A stretch of 64,000 nucleotides of DNA from Aeromonas eucrenophila (lineage in GTDB: Bacteria; Pseudomonadota; Gammaproteobacteria; Enterobacterales; Aeromonadaceae). A program made the translations under genes and the position numbers. How positions within the stretch are numbered: the first letter of the stretch is position 1; every line of letters begins with the position of its first letter. This document shows, one piece after another, positions 46,555 through 55,783 of the stretch. The stretch covers positions 116,566 to 180,565 of the forward strand of contig NZ_CDDF01000011.1 in assembly GCF_000819865.1 (NCBI RefSeq), in the 5' to 3' direction. The notes below the pieces were generated by a model that had not been told where the DNA came from, did no database searches, and saw only the letters and a list, made by a program, of their open reading frames with translations.

Positions 46555-47211
46555 TCAGCCTTTCAGGCCGCCGAGGAACTCGGCGCGGGTGTCCGGCTGG
46601 GTCTTGAAGACACCACCGAGGGAGGTGGTGGTGGTATAGGAGGTGGAGTCCATCACGCCGCGGGCCTTCACGCAGAAGTGGGTCGCCTTGATGCTGATGG
46701 CCACGTCACGAGTGCCGAGCAGGGTCTGCAACGCCAGCAGGATCTGCTGGGTGAGCCGCTCCTGCACCTGGGGCCGGCGGGCGAAGAACTGCACTATGCG
46801 ATTGATCTTGGAGAGCCCTATCACCTTGCCGCGGGGGATGTAGGCCACGTGGGCCAGCCCGTCTATGGTGACGAAGTGGTGCTCGCAGGTGCTGGTGAGA
46901 CTGATGTCCCGCACCATGATCATCTCGTCCACCTTCATCTTGTTCTCGATCACCGTCACCTTGGGGAAGGTGCTGTAGTCGAGGCCGGAGAAGATCTCGT
47001 TCACGTACATCTTGGCGATGCGGTGCGGCGTCTCGGTCAGACTGTCATCCGTCAAGTCCAGCCCCAGCGTCTCCATGATGGCGCGCATGTGGCCTTCGAT
47101 CTTCTCTCTCTTCTGCTGGCCGTTCAGTTCATTGGCCACCAGCGGTGTCTCCAGGCCCTGGGCCTCGAGGGCGGCCCTGACCAACAGGGCTTCCTGACTT
47201 AAGCTCGTCAT
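46555..47211 (-). CDS. folE: GTP cyclohydrolase I
   Basis: 218 residues. First step of tetrahydrofolate synthesis (GTP to 7,8-dihydroneopterin triphosphate). Zinc and catalytic segments: [47 protein letters not shown], with the cysteine and histidines of TCEHHF, and the second cysteine in [10 protein letters not shown]. Length is as E. coli FolE (222). It diverges from moeA. Confidence 0.97.
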   Translation of the reverse strand: MTSLSQEALLVRAALEAQGLETPLVANELNGQQKREKIEGHMRAIMETLGLDLTDDSLTETPHRIAKMYVNEIFSGLDYSTFPKVTVIENKMKVDEMIMVRDISLTSTCEHHFVTIDGLAHVAYIPRGKVIGLSKINRIVQFFARRPQVQERLTQQILLALQTLLGTRDVAISIKATHFCVKARGVMDSTSYTTTTSLGGVFKTQPDTRAEFLGGLKG

Positions 47212-47533
47212 CTTGTTTCTCTCCCACGCTCAGGGACTGTGATGGCCACCGTACCGGTGACGGCACTCTGCGGTGCGCACCCGTTCAGGACGGTAATAGT
47301 ACAGGGCGATTATTGTCATAATTCGGACTAACTCAAGCCCGACACCTGACTTTATGTCAAACCGTCCTGTTTTACCCTCGATCCACCCTGCCCATACGGG
47401 GGGAGTTGGACGAGATAATGTCACCTTTCATCCCCTCATTCCCGCTCGCCACGCATTCCTGTGCGGTGAACCTGCCCATGGCGCGGTTTTTTTGGGATAA
47501 TCCGCCCTCTACCACACCAAAGAGGTCATGAAG
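47212..47533. other. folE-moeA divergent intergenic region
   Basis: Should contain both promoters. AT-rich at about 47310-47360. No open frame or RNA element recognised. Confidence 0.4.
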
Positions 47534-48760
47534 ATGGGATTCGACACTGGCGCACTGCTCCCCTTGAACGAGGCCCTGCAAGGGATGCTGGACCAACTCG
47601 CCTGCAACTGCGACACCGAGCAGTTGCCGCTGCCCCAGGCGCTGGATCGGATCCTGGCGGAAGATATCGCCTCCCCCCTCTCGGTGCCCCCCTTCGATAA
47701 CTCCGCCATGGACGGTTACGCCGTGCGTCTGGCCGATCTCGCCACCGGTACCCCGCTCAAGGTGGCGGGCAAGGCCTTCGCCGGTCAGCCCTATGAGGGA
47801 GAGTGGCCCGCCGGCCACTGCATCCGCATCATGACGGGGGCCCCGGTTCCCGCCGGCACAGAGGCTGTCATCATGCAGGAGGAGGCCGAGCTCGAAGGGG
47901 AGCTGGTGCGCTTTATCAGCCAGCCCAGACCCGGCCAGAACATCCGCCGCCGCGGTGAAGACATGGCTGAGGGCTCGCAGGTGCTGGCCTCCGGCCTGCG
48001 TCTGAGCCCCCGCGAGTTGCCGCTGCTGGCCTCCTTGGGCATCGCCACCGTCACCGTGCGCCGTCCGCTCAAAGTCGCCATCTTCAGCACCGGCGATGAA
48101 CTCAAGCCAGTGGGCACGCCCCTTGCTCACGGCGACATCTACGACTCCAACCGCTACGGGGTCAAGGCCATGCTGGCGCGCCTCGGCATCGATTGTCTGG
48201 ACCTTGGCATCATCCCGGACGATCCCGCGCAACTGCGTGCCGCCTTCATCCAGGCAGACAGTGAAGCCGATGCCCTGATCACCACGGGCGGCGTCTCGGT
48301 CGGCGAGGCAGACTTCACCAAGCAGTTGCTCGAAGAGCTCGGTGAAATCGGCTTCTGGAAACTCGCCATCAAGCCGGGCAAGCCGTTCGCCTTCGGCCGC
48401 CTGCCCAACGCCTGGTTCTTCGGCCTGCCGGGCAACCCGGTCTCCGCCATGGTCACCTTCGATCAGCTGGTGCGCCCGGCCCTGGCCAAGCTCGCCGGCC
48501 AGACTTTCATACCGCCACTGCGGATCGGCGCCGTCGCGAGCGAACCCTTGAAAAAAGCGCCGGGCCGGCTGGACTTCCAGCGCGGCATCTTGAGCGCGGG
48601 CCCGAACGGCCTCGAGGTGCGCAGCACAGGCTCTCAGGACTCCGGGGTGTTCAGCTCCCTCTCCAAAGCGAACTGCTACATAGTGCTGGAACAAGAGCGC
48701 GGCAGGGTGGCGGCGGGGGACACCGTCACCGTCGAGCCCTTCGCGGGGCTGCTGCTGTGA
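47534..48760 (+). CDS. moeA: Molybdopterin molybdotransferase
   Basis: 408 residues. Inserts molybdate into adenylated molybdopterin. [84 protein letters not shown] and [14 protein letters not shown] are all MoeA signatures. The start at 47534 ([15 protein letters not shown]) matches the E. coli N terminus and sits 8 bases from AGAGG; an ATG at 47528 is also possible. It overlaps moeB by 4 bases. Confidence 0.97.
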   Translation: MGFDTGALLPLNEALQGMLDQLACNCDTEQLPLPQALDRILAEDIASPLSVPPFDNSAMDGYAVRLADLATGTPLKVAGKAFAGQPYEGEWPAGHCIRIMTGAPVPAGTEAVIMQEEAELEGELVRFISQPRPGQNIRRRGEDMAEGSQVLASGLRLSPRELPLLASLGIATVTVRRPLKVAIFSTGDELKPVGTPLAHGDIYDSNRYGVKAMLARLGIDCLDLGIIPDDPAQLRAAFIQADSEADALITTGGVSVGEADFTKQLLEELGEIGFWKLAIKPGKPFAFGRLPNAWFFGLPGNPVSAMVTFDQLVRPALAKLAGQTFIPPLRIGAVASEPLKKAPGRLDFQRGILSAGPNGLEVRSTGSQDSGVFSSLSKANCYIVLEQERGRVAAGDTVTVEPFAGLLL

Positions 48761-49512
48761 GCGAGATCCTCTCGGACGCGGAGCTGCTGCGCTACAACCG
48801 CCAGATCATCCTGAAATCCTTCGACTTCGAGGGACAGGAGGCGCTCAAGCAGGCTCATGTGCTGGTGATAGGTGCCGGCGGCCTTGGCTGCGCCGCCGCC
48901 CAGTATCTGGCGGTGGCTGGGGTCGGGCGGCTGACCCTGGTGGATTTCGACAAGGTGGAGCTATCCAACCTGCAGCGCCAGGTGCTGCACAACGACGGGC
49001 GCATCGGTCAGTACAAGGTGGACTCCGCCGCCGAGTCCCTGCGTGCCCTCAACCCCTGGCTGAAAGTGGAAACTCACGCCGCCGTCGCGGACGAGGCGCT
49101 GCTCGATGCCCTGTTGCCGAGCCACCGGCTGGTGCTCGACTGCACCGACAACGTAGTCATCCGCAACCTGCTCAACCAGAAGGCCAGACGGCATAAGGTG
49201 CCGCTGGTCTCCGGCGCCGCCATCCGGCTGGAGGGGCAGCTGTGCAGCTTCACCTGGCAGGAGAGTGAGCCCTGCTACGCCTGCCTGAGCTCGCTGTTTG
49301 GGGAGCAATCCCTCACCTGCGTCGAGGCCGGCGTGCTGGCCCCCATGGTGGGGCTGGTGGGCAGCCTGCAGGCGCTGGAAGCCATCAAGCTGCTGGCCAG
49401 CATGGGCAAAACCTACAGCGGCCGGCTGCTGATGATCGACGGCCTTGGCGGCGGATTTCGCGAGTTGAAGCTGCCCAAGCGCCCCGACTGCCCGGTCTGC
49501 TCACATCCCTGA
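48757..49512 (+). CDS. moeB: Molybdopterin-synthase adenylyltransferase
   Basis: 251 residues, GTG start inside the moeA stop (GTGA). Adenylates the C-terminal glycine of MoaD. The E1-like fold is visible: [68 protein letters not shown], and zinc cysteines in CYACL and CPVC. Its substrate MoaD is encoded at 56276-56521 in this window. Confidence 0.97.
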   Translation: MSEILSDAELLRYNRQIILKSFDFEGQEALKQAHVLVIGAGGLGCAAAQYLAVAGVGRLTLVDFDKVELSNLQRQVLHNDGRIGQYKVDSAAESLRALNPWLKVETHAAVADEALLDALLPSHRLVLDCTDNVVIRNLLNQKARRHKVPLVSGAAIRLEGQLCSFTWQESEPCYACLSSLFGEQSLTCVEAGVLAPMVGLVGSLQALEAIKLLASMGKTYSGRLLMIDGLGGGFRELKLPKRPDCPVCSHP

Positions 49513-49541
49513 GCACGCATTCTCATCAATAAGTTGCGCCC

Positions 49542-49577
49542 AATAAAAAGCCGAACCCAGGAGTTCGGCTTTTTATT
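49542..49577. terminator. Bidirectional terminator between moeB and the ParR-like gene
   Basis: A 15-bp perfect stem (aataaaaagccgaac / gttcggctttttatt), loop ccagga. Lies between the converging operons. Confidence 0.92.
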
Positions 49578-49590
49578 GATGACGAGATGC

Positions 49591-50406
49591 TTAGAAGATC
49601 CCCTTCGCCTTGACCTTCTTCATGTTGGCCACTTGGCTCGAGAGATCCTCGATCAGCGGCTCGGCACTCGACTCATCCCCGACCTGTCGGCCCGGCTGGC
49701 TGGCCAATCGCTGGATCAGCCGATGCTGCTCACGAATGAGTTTGGATTGCTCCTCCAGCTGGCGAGAGAGCAGCGCCAGGCTGTTCTGCAGTGGCGCCAG
49801 ATCCGTCTCAACCCCCATCGCAGGCAGCTTGCCTGCGATGGCGTCCGCCAGCTGATCGTGATCCAGCGCCCCTGGCAATCCCTGGCGTAGCTCATCCCAG
49901 AGTTCGGTGGGTTGCTGCTCACCAAGGCGGCTCACTATCTCATCCACCAACTGGTCCGACGCCGGCATGGCCTGAGGCTGGCTCAGGCGTTGCACTATTT
50001 CTTCCAGTATCTGGGCACTGTTGTCCTGACCCAACTGGGGAGCCAACCTGGCCACTATCTGATCGATCATGGCGTCGGTCAGAGCCGGGGCATCACTTCC
50101 CTGCCCCAGATCGAAGCCGCAGCTGGCGAAGGCATGGCGCAGGGTGGCCAGGCTCACCTGCTCCGGGCCGAAGGCATTGGCCACCGCCTTGCACAGGCTG
50201 GGGGCCAGCACGTACATGAACATGCCGGACAGGTAGATGTCCTTGTGGAAGCGGCTCTTGGAGAAATCGAACTCCTCGACCCCGTCCTGGATCTTGCGGG
50301 CCCTTTGATACCAGCTCTGCAATACCCCAGCCGCATAGCGGTCAGACTCCAGCGCACCCGGATCCATGTAGATGGAGAAGGTCATGCGCTTGAGCTGACT
50401 ACTCAT
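49591..50406 (-). CDS. ParR/StbB-like DNA-binding partner of ParM
   Basis: 271 residues. Residues about 6-85 resemble the ribbon-helix-helix module of plasmid ParR: a short strand (KRMTFSIYMDP), a helix (ESDRYAAGVLQSW) and a later helix (RFHKDIYLSGMFMYVLAPSL). A long acidic helical middle part of repeated I/L-rich units follows (IDQIVARLAPQL; LEEIVQRLSQ; VDEIVSRLGEQ; LADAIAGKLP). Then come a coiled-coil stretch (LLSRQLEEQSKLIREQHRLIQRLA) and a basic C terminus (MKKVKAKGIF), where ParR proteins contact ParM. It is much longer than R1 ParR (117). Its ATG overlaps the parM stop by 8 bases. DNA binding is inferred. Confidence 0.65.
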   Translation of the reverse strand: MSSQLKRMTFSIYMDPGALESDRYAAGVLQSWYQRARKIQDGVEEFDFSKSRFHKDIYLSGMFMYVLAPSLCKAVANAFGPEQVSLATLRHAFASCGFDLGQGSDAPALTDAMIDQIVARLAPQLGQDNSAQILEEIVQRLSQPQAMPASDQLVDEIVSRLGEQQPTELWDELRQGLPGALDHDQLADAIAGKLPAMGVETDLAPLQNSLALLSRQLEEQSKLIREQHRLIQRLASQPGRQVGDESSAEPLIEDLSSQVANMKKVKAKGIF

Positions 50407-51442
50407 CGTCAACCCCGGCCATCACGGCCGCTTCCCGATACACCTCTTCTTCCTCCGTGGTGTAGAGGCAAATCTCCCGGGCCAGAGCAGACTGGGCGTC
50501 TTCCAACAGCTCGACCCGCTCACCCAGGGTCGGATAGGCGCTCTTGATCGCCTCAACGATGAGGGAGGCGCCACCACCGACTAGATAGACCCGGTTCGGG
50601 TTCTTGGCGAACTTCTTCGCCTCGTGGGCCACCTGGGAACCCAGCTCGTCGATCTTGTTCTGCATCTTCTCGAGGATGCGCGGGATCTGGCTCTCGTCAT
50701 TGACCACGTCGCGCACGAAGCTCATGTCGTGACGACGCTTGATGAACTCGTTCGCCACCAGGTAGCTGGAGTCGCTGTCTGCCGCCGCCAGGGCCTTGCG
50801 GGTGGCGTCAGTCACCATGGAGACGCCGATCTCGTTGTTGCCATACACATCGGAGACATCGTCAAACTCACCGACGATGATCCCCATGTCCAGGGTGGTG
50901 CCACCGCAGTCGATCACCAGGGTCTTGGTGAACTCGTTGCAACCGGAGCCAACCAGACGGGACAGGGCTGCGGGCAGGCTTTCCGGCATCACCTCGACGC
51001 TGACGATGTTGAACAGCTCACCTTTGTTCAGGGAGATGGCACGCATCAGGTTGCGGCGCTTCTTCTCAATCTTCTCTTCGTTGCGCTGACAGTCATCCGG
51101 GTTGTAGAACTCGGTGATGGGCAGGGTGACGGTAATGGCCACATCCCCCGGGGTGACGCCGGTCTGCAACAGGGCATGATGCACGGACAGCAGGTTCAGG
51201 TCGTCGTACTGGTACTCCACATGGGTCGTCGCCAGGGACTTGTCCGAGGTGGCGTCATAGGTGTACTTGGTGTTGCCTATCTCGTAGTTGTAGATCTTCT
51301 TGTCCTTGCGCAAGGCGGCGCTCTTCCAGTCTTTACGGAAAGAGTTGGGAGAGATGATGGTCTTGAGCACCTTGTTCTCGATCCAGCTCACCTTGACGTT
51401 GGTCGAACCATCATCGATGGCCATTTTTATTACTTCAGACAT
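50399..51442 (-). CDS. parM: ParM/StbA-type actin-like ATPase
   Basis: 347 residues, very similar to plasmid R1 ParM (320). Phosphate-1 loop IDDGSTNVKVSW at residues about 9-20; ISPNSFRKDW; QYDDLNLLSVHHALLQTG; TLPITEFYNPDD; phosphate-2 loop IDCGGTTLDMG; adenosine motif VYLVGGGASLIVEAIK. It polymerises with ATP to push DNA apart in plasmid segregation. Here it is surrounded by housekeeping genes, with no replication gene or integrase visible. The start at 51442 has an AGGG upstream. It forms a two-gene operon with the ParR-like gene, the same order as plasmid parMR. Confidence 0.9.
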   Translation of the reverse strand: MSEVIKMAIDDGSTNVKVSWIENKVLKTIISPNSFRKDWKSAALRKDKKIYNYEIGNTKYTYDATSDKSLATTHVEYQYDDLNLLSVHHALLQTGVTPGDVAITVTLPITEFYNPDDCQRNEEKIEKKRRNLMRAISLNKGELFNIVSVEVMPESLPAALSRLVGSGCNEFTKTLVIDCGGTTLDMGIIVGEFDDVSDVYGNNEIGVSMVTDATRKALAAADSDSSYLVANEFIKRRHDMSFVRDVVNDESQIPRILEKMQNKIDELGSQVAHEAKKFAKNPNRVYLVGGGASLIVEAIKSAYPTLGERVELLEDAQSALAREICLYTTEEEEVYREAAVMAGVDDE

Positions 51443-51471
51443 GAGGAAAACCCTGTTGATAGAGCGAAATG

Positions 51472-51515
51472 GGTCCGATTGCCTTGCCTTATGCCCTTGG
51501 CAAGGCGATCGGACC
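51472..51515. promoter_or_regulatory. 17-bp inverted repeat in the parM leader, candidate operator/centromere
   Basis: Arms ggtccgattgccttgcc (51472-51488) and ggcaaggcgatcggacc (51499-51515) match at 16 of 17 positions, with one G-T pair and a 10-base spacer. It sits 30 bases upstream of the parM start. In R1 the ParR-binding parC site is in the same place but is made of direct 11-bp repeats, so the resemblance is positional only. As RNA it would form a strong hairpin and could also be a terminator of an upstream transcript. Confidence 0.6.
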
Positions 51516-51553
51516 AATCCATACACGGTGAATAAGGCTAAGGGGCGACAAGT

Positions 51554-52315
51554 TTAATGAGTTTCTAAAATCCGGTGAAGCAAATGATTGAATCCGGCGG
51601 GATCTTCCGCCGGCCAGGCGTGATGACCTGGGGGGGTGTGGATGCTGGCGTTGGGAAGGGCAGCGAATTGTTCTACCCGTTTGGCCAGCGGCAGATAGTC
51701 CTGGGTGGTGGAGATGATGGCGACCGGCTGCACTATCTGGCCGAGACGGGCGCGGGCCGACCAGCCGGGCAGGCCATCGAGCAGGGCCCGATAGGTCTTC
51801 TTCTTGTTGCTGCGCACGAAGCGCTGGCGGAAAGTGGCGCGTACCTGGGCGAGCTCGGGGCCGGGGAACAGCTCGCGGCCGAGCCACCAGGCGAGCGGGC
51901 GCATGCCGAACCAGCGCAGCCATTTAAGGCGCATGGCATGGCGCTCCTGATCCTTGGGGGTCTCCAGCAGGAACTCGCTGAAGCCGTTGACCAGCACCAG
52001 CCCGCGCACCTTGTGCGGCAATTGCAGGGCCAGCTCCAGCGCCACCATGGCCCCCAGCGACAAGCCCACTATCCAGGCGGGTTCAGGCTGTTCGTCGAGC
52101 CAGCGCGCCACGTCACCGGCCAAGGTGCCGACGTCGAAGGGGCCTTCCTGCAGGCTCTGGCCGTGGCCGCGCAGATCCAGCGCCACCACCCGGTAGTGTT
52201 CGCTGAAGCGCTCTATCTGCGCCTGCCAGTCGAGGCTAGAGGAGCCGAGCCCGTGCAGCAGCAACAGCAGGGGGCCTTCTCCTGCACTGCGCAGGGCCAG
52301 CCCGTGGGATTTCAT
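51554..52315 (-). CDS. Alpha/beta hydrolase
   Basis: 253 residues. The oxyanion region is LLLLHGLGSSSLDWQAQI. The nucleophile elbow is IVGLSLGAMVALELA (serine of GLSLG), and the catalytic histidine is in PPGHHAWPAEDP. An aspartate in STTQDYLP may complete the triad. It resembles BioH/MhpC/3-oxoadipate enol-lactonase relatives; the substrate is unknown. A GTG at 52333 with GAGAGGAAGAGA upstream is an alternative start. Confidence 0.88.
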   Translation of the reverse strand: MKSHGLALRSAGEGPLLLLLHGLGSSSLDWQAQIERFSEHYRVVALDLRGHGQSLQEGPFDVGTLAGDVARWLDEQPEPAWIVGLSLGAMVALELALQLPHKVRGLVLVNGFSEFLLETPKDQERHAMRLKWLRWFGMRPLAWWLGRELFPGPELAQVRATFRQRFVRSNKKKTYRALLDGLPGWSARARLGQIVQPVAIISTTQDYLPLAKRVEQFAALPNASIHTPPGHHAWPAEDPAGFNHLLHRILETH

Positions 52316-52413
52316 TACCTGATTACGACGCACGGATCTCTTCCTCTCGACTCCTGCCTGCCTCAACATCCGCCCCTGACGGCTTGCGCGCCAGATCCCG
52401 GAGCCGGTGCTCG

Positions 52414-53469
52414 TTACCCCTCGCCCACCAGGCTGACGGCCTTGATATAGGCGAAGAGCCGCTGTCCTGGCATCAGCGCAAGCCGTGCGGCGGAGCGGCT
52501 GGTGATCCGGGCCAGCAGTATCTGCTGCCCCAGCGTCAACTGCAACAGGGTTTGCCCCGGCCTCAGCTCACGCACCTCGAGCAGACGGGTCTCGAGGCAG
52601 TTCGAGAGGCTGGAATGCTCTATGGGGGCGGTCGCTATCACCACATCCCGCCCCGCCACCTTGATCTGCAGGGGACCGGTCTCGTCGGGAGCATGCTCCA
52701 TGGTGACCATCAGCAGCTGATCCCCGAGCTGCAGGCTCGCCATCTGCGAGGCCGCATCGTAGTGGGACAGGCTCGTCTCCAGCATGACGCCGGCATCGTC
52801 GCGACTGGCCAGGGAGAGGTCGGTGCGGGCGAAGATCTCGCTCGGCCGACCTTGGGCCTCCACCTTGCCGCCGGCCAGCAACACCAGCTGATCGCACAGC
52901 AGGCTCACCTCCTCCATGGCGTGGCTGACGAAGATCATCGGCATGCCGCTCTCACGCTGCAACCCCTTGAGCACATGGGCCTGCTGAATGCGGCTGCGTC
53001 TGTCCAGCGCCGAGAAGGGTTCATCGAGCAGCAGCAAGTCCGGCTCGGCCAGCAGGGCCCGCCCCAGCGCCACCCGCTGGCGCTGGCCACCGGAGAGACC
53101 GTGGGCCGGCTGGCTCAGCAACTCGGCAAAGCCGAGCCGCTGGGCCAACTCCTCTGGCTGCCAGCGCCCCCTGCCCTTCTTGGCCGCCAGCCGCAAGTTG
53201 GCAAGCACCGTCAGGTGAGGGAAGAGCCGCGAGTCCTGAAACACCAGCCCGATACGGCGCTGCTCAGGCAACAGGCCGGCCATCTCCCGCGCCTGCCAGC
53301 ACAGGCGATCCTGCGGTTGGCGATCCAGCCCCGCCATGATCCGCAGCAGGGTGCTCTTGCCGCAGCCCGAGGGGCCGAACAGCCCGAGTATGCCGCTAAG
53401 GGGCAGTGCCAGATCGCAATCGAGTTCGAATCCGCCAAACTGGCGGTACACCTGCAACGAGAGGGTCAT
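52414..53469 (-). CDS. modC: Molybdate ABC transporter, ATP-binding protein
   Basis: 351 residues. Walker A GPSGCGKST, Q-loop in LVFQDSRLFPHLTV, signature LSGGQRQRVALGRAL, Walker B LLLLDEPFSALD, and switch histidine in FVSHAMEE. A C-terminal TOBE/Mop domain (about residues 285-350; SSLSNCLETRLLEVRELRPGQTLLQLTLGQQILLARIT) binds oxyanion, as in ModC. It energises ModB. A YdeI-like gene is inserted between it and modB. Confidence 0.96.
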   Translation of the reverse strand: MTLSLQVYRQFGGFELDCDLALPLSGILGLFGPSGCGKSTLLRIMAGLDRQPQDRLCWQAREMAGLLPEQRRIGLVFQDSRLFPHLTVLANLRLAAKKGRGRWQPEELAQRLGFAELLSQPAHGLSGGQRQRVALGRALLAEPDLLLLDEPFSALDRRSRIQQAHVLKGLQRESGMPMIFVSHAMEEVSLLCDQLVLLAGGKVEAQGRPSEIFARTDLSLASRDDAGVMLETSLSHYDAASQMASLQLGDQLLMVTMEHAPDETGPLQIKVAGRDVVIATAPIEHSSLSNCLETRLLEVRELRPGQTLLQLTLGQQILLARITSRSAARLALMPGQRLFAYIKAVSLVGEG

Positions 53470-53491
53470 CACCGACTTTATCTCCATGGAT

Positions 53492-54091
53492 TCAGGCCAC
53501 TGATGGCGTGGCCGAGGATGGTAAGGTGCTGGCCACTATCTCTGCCACCCTCTTCGCCCGGGTTTCCGCCTTTTTAGCCTGAAGCAGACGCATCAGCAGC
53601 GCTTTTTTCGCCGATTTGCTGAGCGCCTCGAACCACTCAGCCGCACCGTGCTGGCTGGCAAACGCCTGCGCCAGATCGGCCGGGATGAGCAACGCCTCTA
53701 CCTCGTCCAAGCTATTCCAACTGCCGTTACCCTTGGCCAGTTCAATGACCCTGAGCCCCTCGGGGCTGATAAGGGCGTGCTCAGCCAGCCTCGTGACCTT
53801 CTCCTTGTTGATGCTGGACCAGGTGCTGGCGGGTTTCCTCCTGCTGAACAACTGCATGTAACGATCCCCATCCAGGCTCTTCTTGGTGCTGTCTATCCAA
53901 CCAAAGCAGAGTGCTTCATCGACGGCCTGCGACCAGCTCAGCGAGGGCTTGTTCGATGCCTTCTTGTAGTAAATGAGCCAGATCTGCTCTCTTTCGAGGT
54001 GGTGTCGGTGCAGCCACTCCCGCCACTGTGCCTGACTGGCAGGACAGACTGTTTCGTACTGCTGTGATGCATTCTGCATTGCGATGAACAT
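53492..54091 (-). CDS. YdeI/OmpD-associated-family protein
   Basis: 199 residues: WREWLHRHHLEREQIWLIYYKKASNKPSLSWSQAVDEALCFGWIDSTKKSLDGDRYMQLFSRRKPASTWSSINKEKV in the N-terminal half is the family core, followed by a helical C-terminal part ending with LLRLLQAKKAETRAKRVAEIV-type helices. E. coli YdeI-type proteins are linked to bacteriocin tolerance, mechanism unknown. It sits between modB and modC on the same strand (gap of 22 bases each side), an unusual insertion. The start at 54091 has GAGAGG 5 bases upstream. Confidence 0.85.
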   Translation of the reverse strand: MFIAMQNASQQYETVCPASQAQWREWLHRHHLEREQIWLIYYKKASNKPSLSWSQAVDEALCFGWIDSTKKSLDGDRYMQLFSRRKPASTWSSINKEKVTRLAEHALISPEGLRVIELAKGNGSWNSLDEVEALLIPADLAQAFASQHGAAEWFEALSKSAKKALLMRLLQAKKAETRAKRVAEIVASTLPSSATPSVA

Positions 54092-54113
54092 ATCCTCTCG
54101 ATGAAACTCGTCC

Positions 54114-54794
54114 TCAGCCAAACAGCCTCCGTTGCCTGCGCTGCAATACCCCATAGACCAGCACCAGCATGACGAGGGAGAAGCCCATCAGGCCACCGGC
54201 CAGATAGTGGGCGCTCTGGTAATCCATGGTTTCCACGTGATCGAACAGGGCGATGGAGAGCACCTGGGTTTCCCCCGGGATGTTACCGCCTATCATCAGC
54301 ACCACCCCGAATTCCCCCAGGGTGTGGGCAAAGCCCAGGGCCGCCGCCATCACGAAGCTCGGCAGCGTCATCGGCAAGATGATGTGAAAGAAGCGCTCTA
54401 AGGGCCCGAGCCCCAGGGTCGCGGCCGCTTCCAGCTCCTTGTTGCCCATGTTGACGAAGGCGGAGGTAAGGGGCTGCACCACGAAGGGCAGGGAGTAGAT
54501 GACGGAGGCGAACAGCAGGCCGAGGAAACTGAAGGCGAGCGGTGCACCGAAGGTATCCCGCCACCAGGCGCCGAAGCCGTATGTGGGGGAGAAGGCGAGC
54601 AGCAGATAGAAGCCGAGCACGGTCGGCGGAAGCACCAGGGGCAGCGCCACCAGCGCCTCCACCACGGGTCTGAGCCTGTGCTGGCTGCGCGACAACCACC
54701 AGGCGAGCGGCGGCGACAGCAGCAGGAGTATGCCGGTAGTGCTGGCGGCCAGTTTCAGGGTCAGCCAGACGGCGAGCAGATCCCCTTCACTCAT
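54114..54794 (-). CDS. modB: Molybdate ABC transporter permease
   Basis: 226 residues with five to six membrane segments. AVWLTLKLAASTTGILLLLSPPLAWWLSRS begins the protein. The conserved cytoplasmic loop contacting ModC is EAAATLGLGPLERFFHIILPMTLPSFVMAAALGFAHTLGEFGVVLMIGG. It passes molybdate from ModA across the inner membrane. Confidence 0.96.
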   Translation of the reverse strand: MSEGDLLAVWLTLKLAASTTGILLLLSPPLAWWLSRSQHRLRPVVEALVALPLVLPPTVLGFYLLLAFSPTYGFGAWWRDTFGAPLAFSFLGLLFASVIYSLPFVVQPLTSAFVNMGNKELEAAATLGLGPLERFFHIILPMTLPSFVMAAALGFAHTLGEFGVVLMIGGNIPGETQVLSIALFDHVETMDYQSAHYLAGGLMGFSLVMLVLVYGVLQRRQRRLFG

Positions 54795-55004
54795 AGAGTC
54801 TCCTCTTCGGTTCTGGTGAAAAATAGGATGCCATGAGTGACCGGACGCCGCTTCCGGGTCAGGCGAAACGCCGCGAGCAGACCCCCTTCACTCATGTCCG
54901 GCTCCCAAATCGAATTCAGGCAACAGCATGTTTTGCATCCTTATCTTGCAGACTGGCCGGCCCAGGGGCCGGCCAGTCACCATACGGGGTCAGCTCTCAT
55001 GCCA

Positions 55005-55733
55005 TCATTGCGGCAGGGCATAACCCGCGGCCTTGATCTGCTCCTGGCCCGGGCCCTTGAGCCAGGCCACCAGGGCATCGACCGCTTCGCCCTTCTTCAG
55101 GACCAGGCCCTGCTGCTCAATGGCAGGATAGAAGGCGTTCGGCACGGCCCAGGCTTCCCCTGTCTTGCCCGCTTCCACCAGGTTGGCCCAGGCGACGAAG
55201 CCCATCTCGGCGTTGCCGGTGTCAACGAACTGCCAGGTCTGGCCGATGTTGGTACCGGTCAGCAGACGATACTGCTTGGGATCGATCTTGAGGTGTGCCA
55301 GGGTCGCCATGGCGGCGGTGCCATAAGGCGCGGTTTTCGGGTTGGCGATAGCGAGGTTGCCCTTCCAGTCGCGCAGGGTGGCCTCATCGGGTGCCGGACC
55401 GCCCTTCTTCCACAGGCCCAGCTGGCCGATGGCATAGGTGAAGCGCTCGCTGCCCTTGCCTTCAGCTTCCAGTTTCTGAGGAGTCTTCACATCGGCGGAG
55501 AGGAAGAGATCGAAGGGGGCTCCGTGGGTGATCTGGGTGTAGAGCACCCCGGTCGCGGCGGAGGAGATGGCCAGGGTGTGGCCCGTCTTGGCGGTGAAGT
55601 CCTTGCCGATACGCTCTATGGTGCCCTTGAAGTTGGCGGCCACGGCGACCTTGACCTCATCGGCCTGCACGGCGGTGGTGTGCAGCGCCGCGGCGCAGAT
55701 CCCCAGCATGACAACAGATAACAGCGGTTTCAT
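55005..55733 (-). CDS. modA: Molybdate-binding periplasmic protein
   Basis: 242 residues with signal peptide (LLSVVMLGICAAALHTTAVQADEV). Mature motifs: VAVAANFKGTIERIGKDFTAKTGHTLAISSAATGVLYTQITHGAPFDLFLSADV and TGTNIGQTWQFVDTGNAEMGFVAWANL are typical of ModA. The start at 55733 gives a normal signal peptide. A 210-base gap separates it from modB; the 3' part of that gap has no recognised element. It follows moaE by 50 bases. Confidence 0.95.
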   Translation of the reverse strand: MKPLLSVVMLGICAAALHTTAVQADEVKVAVAANFKGTIERIGKDFTAKTGHTLAISSAATGVLYTQITHGAPFDLFLSADVKTPQKLEAEGKGSERFTYAIGQLGLWKKGGPAPDEATLRDWKGNLAIANPKTAPYGTAAMATLAHLKIDPKQYRLLTGTNIGQTWQFVDTGNAEMGFVAWANLVEAGKTGEAWAVPNAFYPAIEQQGLVLKKGEAVDALVAWLKGPGQEQIKAAGYALPQ

Positions 55734-55783
55734 TCCCTTACTCCTGGTTGCGGATCCTTCGTGACCAGATCCTGTGACGGGGC

